Assembly (NCBI GenBank): GCA_037178855.1
Contig: JASJZC010000006.1
Coordinates: forward strand, 9,342,501-9,406,500
DNA from: Oscheius sp. JU75
Taxonomy: Eukaryota; Nematoda; Chromadorea; Rhabditida; Rhabditidae
Direction: 5' to 3'
Length of the DNA stretch: 64,000 nucleotides
The notes under the pieces were generated by a model. The model saw nothing but the letters and a program-made list of their open reading frames with translations, had not been told where the DNA came from and did not search any database. The position numbers and the translations under genes were made by a program. Position 1 is the first letter of the stretch. Each line of letters opens with the position of its first letter. Shown piece after piece: positions 12,301 to 21,913 of the stretch.

Positions 12301-13382
12301 ACCCAGAGATGATTACGCGCTTCAAGAGCGAGTATCACGTCGAGTTTGACAGAGTCCAGGCCGTTTACGGGGAGAACAGCGACGAGCCCGTCTACGTCCT
12401 GCTCGGAGCTGACGAGACCATTGACCGTCGGACAGCTAGGGAAATGATTCAGTCTCTGGGAGAAGGACCAGCGGATCCTACTGCTAAGCGTGTCGTCGTC
12501 GGTCCTAGGGTGAGTTTTTTGGTTAGCGAATTAAGTCCTGTCCTGTCTCTGTTCCTCGTAATCTGTCTGGACCCTTGATCTGACTGCCTTTGACTCTGAA
12601 TGGACAGAACTGTCCAGTCCAGACTATCCAGACTCTCCGTGTCTTTTTCCTATTACGTCAACAGAATCGTGACAAAGTGATAAATCGAAAATTTGGAAAT
12701 TCCTCTTCGCGCACTGAGCGGCGAGAATTCAAATTCAGGAGCCGCTCTTCGTTAGAAACAGACTATATGCTGGTTTCCCAAAAAAAAAATATTTGAATGT
12801 CACGACGACTCGCTGTTATCCAAGCAAATAAGACGCTTTCAGGCCTCAATGTCTGCCTCTGCCTACGACGAAGAGGATCCTTATGGCGAGTTGGCTGAAG
12901 AGGAAGAGCTGGCCGGAATCGAGGCCAAACCAGAGCAGACCAGGATCAGTCGAGTCGTTACGGCTGAAGATGGTACAGAAGTCGTGGAAGAGGTGGTCGC
13001 TGAGGACGGTAGAGAGTACCAGGACGAGGTGGTCGTGGAGGAAGAGTACGAGGAGTACTACCACGGGGAGGTGTGTACTATCTTAAAAACTCTGCAAGCT
13101 CGGAAAACTGTTTCTCCATTATTATTTTGGTCAGAAATAATGTTTTCCTATCAAGTTTGCAATTAGAATGGAAAAACGTTTTTCCTTTAGATTTGTTGTT
13201 ACAAATCGTCAAAGGAGTGTCAAAAGTTTTTGCTCGCGGCGAGGCGACATACACAGACAGAAACGATAGCTCTTCAATAGAATATATAATTTCCATTACA
13301 GGAAGAGTTCATCGAGGGCGAGCAGTACGAGTACATTGAGGGCGTCGAGGAGGGCGAAGAATACCACGATGAGCCTGTCTAG
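6341..13382 (+). CDS. Large AT-hook and zinc-finger protein with acidic C-terminus
   Basis: A probable nuclear DNA- or chromatin-binding protein of about 1,130 residues in some 16 exons. I cannot assign a known orthologue. An AT-hook-like PRRGRKPAQP (exons ending 6750 and starting 7448) is followed by a Lys/Arg- and Glu-rich linker (8188-8548). Several Cys2-His-type fingers follow: CCGLCG...HHLPQHHPE (9706-10082); CGIC...HLVRHFNAWHP (10526-10720); CIWCGMF...MHFTEVHP (10847-10999); CKLCKGN...HYKQYHPGEM and CLICNLTY...HLKLKHP (11501-12101). The finger tails share an H-x5-HP pattern, suggesting one repeated unit. The tail (12843-13070, 13302-13382) is very acidic (EDGTEVVEEVV, EEGEEYHDEPV). Splice phases agree from 7448 onward. 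The first exon (6341-6537) and its junction to the 6.7-kb exon are unsure. A poly(A) signal is at 13433. Confidence 0.75.
6830..7330 (+). repeat. CTGTC-rich low-complexity stretch in an intron
   Basis: The intron at 6751-7447 is dominated by loosely spaced CTGTC, CAGTC and CCTGTCA words without a strict period. Similar texture recurs near 26.25-26.6, 60.25-60.4 and 63.7-64.0 kb. It looks like degraded satellite or slippage sequence, not coding sequence. Confidence 0.5.
7843..8077. mobile_element. MITE-like element, copy A (CACGGCGTG ends)
   Basis: A 235-base element with inverted ends (CACGGCGTG...CACGCCGTG), inside an intron of the zinc-finger gene. A second copy in opposite orientation is at 20765-21010. 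Shared internal text includes TTAAGTACAGTATCCT and GGTTTAAACC...GTATACCCTACAT. It has no coding capacity, so it is non-autonomous. A tRNA-like sequence abuts its left end. No clear target duplication was found. Confidence 0.7.
12135..12240. repeat. Dispersed palindromic repeat, zinc-finger gene intron
   Basis: The left half (TTTTTGATGTTTTGCAAAAC) and right half (CTACAACTTTGCAGAACATC) flank a purine-rich centre. The outer arms GCATTTCCGAG and CTGCAAATGCCG also pair loosely. Confidence 0.7.
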
Positions 13383-13480
13383 GATTAGTTCGAATCTCGT
13401 CTTGTACCATAAAATTACTGTATTTTGCATCTAATAAACAACGTAACAACAAAGTTCAACAAAAGTTTTGTATCACAGGG

Positions 13481-16400
13481 CTAGATTGAGAGACTCGTAA
13501 TTCCGGAACCGACTGCAACCACATGAGATCTGAAATTCAAGGAATAGAAACACTCCGAAAAGTTCAAGTATTTTTTTTAGAAGGGCTCTTTTTCATTTTG
13601 CAAGCAGAAAGAGCCAAATTTTAGTAGAAATCCTGCCGAGCCAAGTCAGAGACGCAGACGCGGTCCGACCGAGTTGGGTTACTGTAGGCCGGGTTTTCCA
13701 ACCCTGAGAGCGTATATCGGTCTCCATTTGAAATCAACGCACAAATCAGAAAGATGCGCGAGGAAGGAAAATTGGGAAAATGATGGTTTTTCAATCAACT
13801 ACTGTTAAAAAAAAAACTTGGTAATAGTTCGGCAGGCGGTTCGTTTCGTTCAAACGGGTTTTCGCGCGCATTTTTGAATTCCTTGGGATTTTGAAAACCT
13901 TTTCTCTTTACGATTTCACGTTTGCACGGAACGAGCCGTCTGCCGAACTGGTACCAAAAACTCTTTTGAGAGTGGTTTTGAGGGTTTCGTCAAAGGACAA
14001 AAAGGTCTATTCCATGCGGGAATCGAACCCGAGACGTTTTTGATTTGTAGTCGGAGCACTAACCACGCTGTATTTTCCCGAAGCTCTTAATGTCTTTAAG
14101 CAAACGTAAAGAGCTTACCGGTCAACAAAAAGCTGCGAGGGGTCCCAAATTGACAAAGATTTGGCTGCGGAGAACTCAATACCCGATTCTGAGTCTTGAT
14201 TTAGGTGAAAAATGGCCAGACGACAGTCAAGAGAGGTCGAAAAAAGCCGAGAGTTGTGGGCATCAAACTTGATATCTAAAAAAATTTTTTAAATAGAAAG
14301 TAGTCAAGTTACCAGTTACTGTACTGCTGTGGTAGGCTAAGGTTTGAACTTTGACGAGATTCTCGAATATGGTGACATGTCCGGCCTCGTCGCCAACGAG
14401 AAGGTAACGATCTGTCACTTCAAGAGCTGATAGGCCACAATTTGTCACATTTATCTGCAAAGCTGAACGAATCAGAAAAAAGGACCTACCTTTTGAATAG
14501 AAGAGACTCCGGACTCGCCCAATTCCCAGCAGAACATCTTCCCGGACGTTGAAATGGCCACGAAGCGTGAACTGTGGTCGAGCCAGCGAATCTGTAAGGA
14601 AGAGTAATTGGTTAGGCAATCTTTGCATGCTGAATGGGGTTTTCCGGTCTAATCCGCTCCTTATATCACGTCGTCTTCAGGGTGTCAAAGTGGGTTAAGT
14701 TTAGTGCAGGAAGTGACCGATACAGGCCCTCGTTATTACAGACAACGTTTTGTTGAATCTTAGAAAAAAATGGTACCTTTGTGAACAGAGATAGGTCCGG
14801 AGCCGGGATTTCAGCAATTTTTGTCAGTTTTCTATTGGTCGACGAGAACATTTCGACTGTCCCGTTGCCCAGGACGGCTCCAAGCCGGTCAGATGGCCCG
14901 AAATGGAGGTCTAAGACCCTAATATCCTCCTCGTGATGATACTCTGATATTTGGCGTAGTTCGAGGGACGAATTGCGAGGGTCTGTAAAGAAAAATTCGA
15001 AAAAAAGGGCGAAAAAGTGACCTATTCGCCAGAGTACAATCTTCCCTTTCCCGCTCCCAGCCACCATTTGAATTTCCTCTCCTTCTGTACGGCTGTGGCA
15101 GCAAATAAAGCCCGATGCCTCGTAAATTCGCCTCAAAATTGACCATTTTCCTGGAGTGGAAATAACTTTCAATTTGTCGAATAAGGGGTACCTGTGAGCC
15201 GGTCGATCGAAGTGAAGCACATGGAGGTGTCGTTGCTACCCGTGCAGCACAGAATCCGCTCATCTGTCGATTGGAGGCCGTCCACGAAGACAATCTGGGA
15301 CTTATGGAAACTGGGCTGATGGGTTCGATACTTGAGGAGGAGCTGAGAGACGCGTATCAGTTGCTGTAAACCGTAGGTAAGATTTAAAAAAACTGGTAAT
15401 TTTGTTCGTTCGTCCATCGACGCTTTGTTTGTTCAAAACTTTTAGGTACCGTTTCTCCATAACTTTCAAGACATTGACTGACAGCGGTCATGGCCTATTC
15501 AGACCTCGGTCCGGTCCATTTTTCTCAATTTTGAAGCCTAAATTCCGCCAGCCAGTGTGTGAAAAAACCTATTCCCTGATGTTAACCTGCCCTGTACCCC
15601 TTCCCTCTAACTTCAAGCTGCCCGTCGAGCTACACTGTCTCAGAAAATGCTATCTCTCTACACAACTAAAACGCAATAGTTTCCGTACGTGACCACAAAA
15701 AGAAGTGAGCCAGTTTTGTTGTTCGGAAACAGTTATTGCCTAAAAAGGGTGGCGAGCCAACTTTGGGAGCGCTCCAGGGCTTGCCTTTCGTCCCAATGAA
15801 GCTACAAGATGTCTTTGTTATTACAAAGCGCCGCAGCCGCTTATACAAACTAAAAGCAAACAGAAAGCCAGTCGGAGACAGCTGGTCTCGTTCGAAATGT
15901 CCAAAAGTCTGTGTGTGTCTGAAGCCAATATAGCCAATTAGAGAGTTACTTTGTGCGCACAATAATTGTTGACCAGTCAAGTAAAGGCAAGAGTCATTTA
16001 ATGAACTAATAAGGCTTTGCGGTATCCCAAAAGCCGTTTTTTGATCTGAAAATCGAGAAACAGTTTATATTTAGATCTTCTATAGCCAGATAGAAGTCGC
16101 AAAGCAAAAAAGTAGTTTTTTGAATGGGTCTGCTCAGATAGGGTTTTCCCGGACTTGATTTGCGATTAAAGCTGGCTTGTTAGCGATGTTACAAATATAG
16201 ATCCAAATTAATTTTTTTTTTGCGCGTCCTATAGGGAGACAGATACCATCAATATTTACCGATTTCTCCATTTTTAGCTCAAAATATGGTGTCTGAAATA
16301 TGCGTCGAAGGCCTGTCCACTTTATTGCACCGGCTTGTTGGCCCAATCGCCCAAAAGTAACAATTATACCCGCATCGAGGTTGTCTAGAACAAAGACCGG

Positions 16401-19400
16401 GTAAAGTTTTTTTTCTCGGGACCACGGTCGAACCGAGACCAGTCTGCCTGTTCGAAACACACACCGATGGCAGCTACGATCCAAAATTATTACCTGATGT
16501 CGAAGGAACTCGAAGATGATCGTATCCTTTTCCAAATAGCAGGTCCAGGACCGATTCGCTCCGCCGCAGGTGAACGAGAACAATGCGAGACCGTCCTCAT
16601 CGAGGAGATGAAAGTCTGTCGAGTGGAATCCGACCAAAAAGTTCCGACTTTCTGCAGCTACGTAGCTCGAAGGAGAATCCAATGTGAGGGTATTCGAGGC
16701 CGTTCGGGTACTCATCCATTCCAGGAAGGGGTCTGGAATGTTCTATTGAAAAACCATAAAATAACTAACCTTCTTCGATCCATTCAAACTCGACAATTCC
16801 GACATTTTTGACCAGACAGCTGACGACGAGGCGAGCAGAATTCTTTATGGACAGAATCTGTTCTCCTTTGAAATGGCGGTCGATCTGTGATTCTAGCTGG
16901 TTGAATGGAAAAGAATGGTGTTTACTTTATGAGAAAGACGGCAGGAACTGGTCTGATCCTTCTCGAGTCGAATTGTCATCAGATGCCCACAAACTGATCC
17001 TATTAGGACCGTCAACCTGAAATGTTGCTTGCTTGGGAAAGACAGAATCACGGACCTTGATTTGTCATATTTTAAGCACATACTGGACGGTATGAATGGT
17101 CTCTTCTTGCCAATCGAGTTTAGAGTTTCTTCGAACGAGACCGGCCATTGCTGCGAGGTTTCGAAGCTGTGTAAAACCTGAACGGGTAAACAAATTTTCC
17201 TACAAAAAAACTGTCGCGTGTGTCTCCAGACGAAGATAGGAAAATGGAAATGTATGGAAAAAAAAAACTAGAAAAACTTGCCCCAATTTTGTCGGCTGTA
17301 TAGATGAAAGTATAGCCGGAAGAACAGACGCAGGACAAGATTCTCGCCTCGGTTTGGACCAGCTTTTGCTCGCCTGAAACGAAACGAATTGCGATTTTGG
17401 CTCAAGCCGATCACAGACTGGCTTTTCAATTTGTCGCTACTTCTAACGGGATAAGGTGAAAAAGAAGCGAGGTGGCGCAGGGGCAGGAGGTGCCGGCGTT
17501 ACTTGAAGGGTCCCAAGTTCAAACCCGCTTCGGCTCAACCAAGACTTCCATCCTCATGCTGGTAAAATGGAAATAGCTTGCTACGAAGATAATGTGTTCA
17601 TGCCGTCAGAAGGACACCTGTCCAGCTTAGAACATAAGTCTACTCAACTGGCCCCTCAGGATGTGTATAGTTGTACGTGCATGCAATTGAGTTCGCTCTG
17701 GCATTAGTTACGGATCCTTTATCAAATTTTTATACCGCAGAGATTCCTTACTGTTGCCGCTTACTTGAAAACCCAGATAAAGAGCGACCTATGCCGGGTT
17801 TCTAAACACCACCTACCTCTGTGAATAACGACGACCGACTTCTCTCCATAAGCCGCAACATATTGTTCAGTTTCGTGTAGCGGAGAAGCTATAAGATGGC
17901 GCAGGTTGAGATGAGACTGGATGGGTAATTCGTCTTCGAAGAGCTGGCTGAAATTTCGGTCTCTGATTCTGGTCAAAAATCCGCGAACCCTCGTCCATTT
18001 ACTGTGTATAGACTCCTTTCACATCTGGCAAATCCTCTGAGGTCTTCACACGTGGGAATTGTGGTTACTGTAGGAGCAGGGAGATTCGGATTAAAGGAGA
18101 CGAGACCGCCGTTCTCGCTGCAGCAGTACAGATTGTTCTCGAAGAAAGTCAGATTCCGAATGCAGCCGATGTTTAGAAAGAAACGCTGTTCTATCCTCAA
18201 ATTCCTTCCGGCCTCGTGTCTCCATTTATAAACTGTCTAAAGGTTTTTTTTTTTGAAAAATAACACAAATAGGGGGTACCTGGTCGATTCCGGCTGTAAA
18301 AACAAGATCATCTTTTGCACAGATGGCAAAGGGACGGGCCGAATGTCCAAACTGGTAGGTCAGCTCCCCACAATCGCCTCTGAAAGTCTAATATTGTTAG
18401 CGTGTCTCTGTCTGAATCACGTTTAGTGGTACCCTGACTCTAAACAGCCTAAAAATAGCGGTTTTAGCCTCAAGGCCGTCTAACTGTGTTGGTTGTAGCC
18501 TCAGAAAGCTACAGGCAGCCAGGGATAGGCAATTAGTTATAGTTTATAGTTTGCAATTTTAACGTATTTACGGCTTTTTTTTTTCATTTTTTAGACATTC
18601 TCATTGAGTGACCATGAAAAGCTACTTGACAACACATTCGACGAAAAAACTAAGCGGAACACGTTGAAAAAAGTCGAAAGATAAAAAATAAGGTTTTTGG
18701 GCGAAGTTGGTGACGGGACTCACTGCCACTTGCCGTTACTATAAGAGCGCGGCCACAAACCAGAAGACCCGGGTTCGATCCCCGTGGGTGACAAACTTTT
18801 TGTAGGCCACTTTGAGAAGAAAACAGGCAGAGGAAAGTTCCCAAGGTGAGAAATTAAAGGTCGAACACAAAACTTACGGTGTTTTTTCGTGAGAATACTC
18901 CCAAATCCGAAGACTTCGATCGTCGGAGACCGTGAAAAGCAGTCCGTGACTGAGCGTCATGTCAAATATCATTCCCTAAATGGATATCAGCCAAAAAGTA
19001 GGCAAAATTACCGTATGCCCAGTGTATTTTCTCAAAATGGCCGAGCCTTGAGAGGGCCGAGAGACGAGAATCAAGCCGAAAACGGTTCCTACCACAGTAT
19101 AGACATCTGGCCAACTGTCGCCAACAATCAGACCGCGTAATCTGGAAAAAGAATATCTATAAAGCACATTGATGGAGGGGCGAAAACTACTTTTACGATT
19201 TCTGACCTCTTCTATCGAACTGCGAGTGTTAGAATCTTGAGGACGTGAGAAGAGCCGTTAATCACAGAAGGTTTACAAGTTCCATGATTTTTCATCTCTT
19301 CCCGCCATTCTTACTAGGGAAGGGTTTTAGTTGCCCGCGGGATATCGAAACGAGGTAGGTGTCATTCGAAAGGGCATCGAAAATGATGGTGTTTCCCAAA

Positions 19401-21437
19401 TTTTCAGCTGCGGAATGGATGTCTGCTGTCCTCTGGAACTTTTCCCGTTTCCAGATTTTGAGCTGAATTTGCGCTCTTAGACTTGGATTTCCAGTGCTTC
19501 TTTCAGCGCAGGTGACCAAGTGGTGCAGTGCCTAAGCGCTCCGCTGAAAACTTTTGGTTTTTGGCTCGAATCCTCTCTTCGGAAAACATTTTTATTTGCT
19601 CATTGCAAGAGTATTTAGCTTCTATCATTGCTTTTTTTTTACTGCTAAAAGCTAGAAAATCTTTATAGTCGATCCTTTCACTCACTGAATGCAAAAATCC
19701 CTTTTTCGGATAGCACTGTGACGACCAGTATCGCACAATTTCACAGCCACTTTGACTAAAGAAAAGGTTGTTTCTACATGTCAATGTACTGCAAAGTTGT
19801 AGCCCATCTGTTCTACAACTTTGCAAAACATAGCCAAGCCGGAAAAGCATTTCTTCGTTCCGAAAAACGGATTTGAACGCGTGACTGTATCAGAAAAAAG
19901 TTAGGAAATGGGAAGGTCGACTATAAATCTAGGTTTTTAGCAGTAAAAAAAAAGCAATGATAGAAGCTAAATACTCTTGCAATGAGCAAATAAAAATGTT
20001 CTCCGAAGAGAGGATTCGAGCCAAAAACCAAAAGTTTTCAGCGGAGCGCTTAGGCACTGCACCACTTGGTCACCTGCGCTGAAAGAAGCACTGGAAATCC
20101 AAGTCTAAGAGCGCAAATTCAGCTCAAAATCTGGAAACGGGAAAAGTTCCAGAGGACAGCAGACATCCATTCCGCAGCTGAAAATTTGGGAAACACCATC
20201 ATTTTCGATGCCCTTTCGAATGACACCTACCTCGTTTCGATATCCCGCGGGCAACTAAAACCCTTCCCTAGTTAGATACGGGAACGCGTCGAAAAACGCA
20301 AAAAATGTATTATTCGTTCAGTGCGCAATTTTGCATACCCGTAGAAAGTTCTTTTACACGCCGAACGCAACAAATCTGGTCGGAGGGCGTGAATATGGCC
20401 CTAGATAGCAGATAAACGATTTTTATAAAAGAAAAGTGAAAGGAACCTACAAAACAGAAGAATGTTCCGATTTGACGATGTCTCTCAAAACTAATTCTTC
20501 CTGTTTGCCTCGATTCCGGTCGTAAAGAGCCACATAATTGCAATTGAAGAGAATTACAACCTACAAAAATTTCACTGGCTTACAAAAGGTAAGCTACCTC
20601 GGACTCGGAGAGGACCTTGAGACAGAGAATGTGGTCGTGGAACTGTTGAACAGCAGGTTTCAGACATTTTTCTGGCCGAAAAAGGGCCAAGTCTTCGATG
20701 AAGGCCAGATTCTTTTCTCCGTGCACGTAGATTCCATCTAAAAAAGAATGAATGATGCGTCAACCACGGCGTGTTACGCCCATGCAAAAGGCGTTGCCAA
20801 TTTTTCTCGCGGCAATTTCCTACTTCGAGAGCGGGAATTCAAAATTAGTTCTCTAGCCAACGCCTTTTGCCTCTTTTTAGATGATGTAGGGTATACGGTA
20901 TACTGTGCCAAAACTGGTTTAAACCACGATTTCTCTAGGATACTGTACTTAAGAAAACGAGCGGCATTTGTGCCGGTTTGAAAAAGTGGCGACGCGCATA
21001 AGACGCCGTGGCAACGTGACACATTTTAGCGTTCAGGAGTCCCGCCACGAACATACTTCCATTTTTGTAGTCATTCTTTTTTTTCGAACAAAACATATCG
21101 TAAACTGTATATAAGAATTCTTGAAACGCAATTTGGTCTTTATGACTTATACGCCAGTCCGGAAGGCAAACTAAGCAAATAGAAAGTTCGGCAAAGCCTT
21201 TTCCATTTCAAATTGGGACTGGGCAAATTTCTGATTGATCGAAGATGTTATAAAATGTAGAAAAACTTCCTAACCTTCAGCAGCCACCAGCCCATAGACA
21301 TTCGAGCCATTCTCTTCAAAAACCGGCACTCGTTTTTCAATATTCGTGTCTCCAAGGATCTCAACACCACTTCCATGGCCCACTATCAGTTTGCCCTTGT
21401 AGCGGAGCGATGCTACTCGCGGCAGCGCGTCAAGCAT
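13481..21437 (-). CDS. WDR6: WDR6, WD-repeat partner of the tRNA 2'-O-methyltransferase FTSJ1
   Basis: WDR6 (yeast Trm734) forms the tRNA-binding scaffold for 2'-O-methylation of position 34 in the anticodon loop. The start at 21437 gives MLDALPRVASLRYKGKLIVG, matching the family's N-terminal pattern. Family blocks follow in order: NCNYVALYDRNRG (20.5 kb); LRGLIVGDSWPDVYTVVG (19.1 kb, compare CLIGDAWKELTIV); LLFTVSDDRSLRIWEY (18.9 kb); NFLVGFHSTDFHLLDEDG...CGGANRSW (16.6 kb, compare ILGFHANEFVVW...CGGGHRSW); and LAYHSSTVT...FSTSLDCRLAIFHL (14.3 and 14.2 kb). The end is VAVGSGITSLSI and stop at 13481, resembling the human ALGGQGLEVYNWYD end. There are about 17 exons; boundaries around 16.1-17.9 kb are approximate. 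Introns host a foldback element, a MITE and tRNA-like repeats. The stop is 98 bases from that of the convergent zinc-finger gene. Confidence 0.85.
13960..14080 (-). repeat. tRNA-derived SINE-like element with shared 3' tail
   Basis: On the minus strand, an A-box-like GTGGTTAGTGCTCCGAC and a B-box GGGTTCGATTCCC are followed by a non-tRNA tail, GACCTTTTTGTCCTTTGAC. The copy at 29152-29260 carries the same tRNA part and the same tail, so this is a dispersed SINE-type family, not a tRNA gene. No matching acceptor stem is present. It lies in the last intron of WDR6. Confidence 0.65.
17464..17532 (+). repeat. tRNA-like sequence
   Basis: GGTGGCGCAGGGGCAGGAGG resembles an A-box, and GTTCAAACC near 17509 resembles a B-box. 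The stems are not convincing, so this is a tRNA relic or SINE head. It lies within a WDR6 intron. Confidence 0.4.
18735..18805 (+). repeat. tRNA-like sequence, second subfamily
   Basis: The B-box GGGTTCGATCCCCGTGGGTG is followed by ACAAACTTTTT. The copy at 23105-23180 shares the ACGAACCAGA/ACAAACCAGA segment before the B-box and the same GTGGGTGACAAACTTTTT after it, so the two are one repeat family. Confidence 0.5.
19314..20271. mobile_element. 958-bp foldback (long inverted repeat) element with TTA target duplication
   Basis: Two arms of 337 bases (19314-19650 and 19935-20271) are near-perfect reverse complements. Each begins at the outer end with CTAGGGAAGGGTTTTAG. The element is flanked by TTA on both sides (19311-19313 and 20272-20274), the expected target duplication of a PIF/Harbinger-like insertion (TWA). 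The inner arm ends decay into an imperfect match up to about 19674 and 19917. The 284-base centre carries a copy of the dispersed palindromic repeat. Each arm contains a tRNA-like segment with a B-box GGCTCGAATCC. The element sits in a WDR6 intron. An open frame runs through both arms but is most likely incidental. Confidence 0.85.
20765..21010. mobile_element. MITE-like element, copy B (CACGGCGTG ends)
   Basis: This 246-base copy has inverted ends CACGGCGTG and CGCCGTG. It is in opposite orientation to copy A at 7843-8077, and its reverse complement aligns with copy A along most of its length (GGTTTAAACC, TTAAGTACAGTATCCT). It lies in an intron of WDR6. Confidence 0.7.
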
Positions 21438-21913
21438 GCTCTGGAATTCGATGAAATCCTCAATCTGCAGTGGTTTAAGTCAAGACAGGAGAATAGCTAA
21501 AGCTGCTGGAATTTGACATGTACACGGCAAGAGAGACGAAATTTTATGATGAAGAGACGAAGAGAGTTTGAACAATTTCAAGGAACGTACAAACCGAGAA
21601 CAAAACAAAACGGGAAAAGGAGGAAAAGGGATCATTCTAACACACTCAATAAAATATAATTAGACAGATTACATGTAAACCCCACAGAAAAAAAAACACT
21701 CGTGTGTGCCCGACCTGGGAAGAGGGTATTAGGGAAAACCCGAGATGCGATGTAACAAGTCACACAAAACAATGCTTGATTGGAAGAGAGTGAGTGAGTT
21801 AGAGAGAGGGTCTCGTAACCATCCCAGCCGGGGGTCGGGAGATCTTAAAAAAGCAGGTGGGGAAATAGGAGAGAGACGGACAGAACTAGGGGGTTAGAGA
21901 GAGAGAGGGCTTC

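Noticed and set aside
19292-19519. Open frame (QLKIWKREKFQRTADIHSAA) in both arms of the foldback element, first read as a WDR6 exon
   Set aside because: It is repeated exactly in both arms, lies between TTA duplications and does not fit the WDR6 family order, so it is element sequence, not a host exon.
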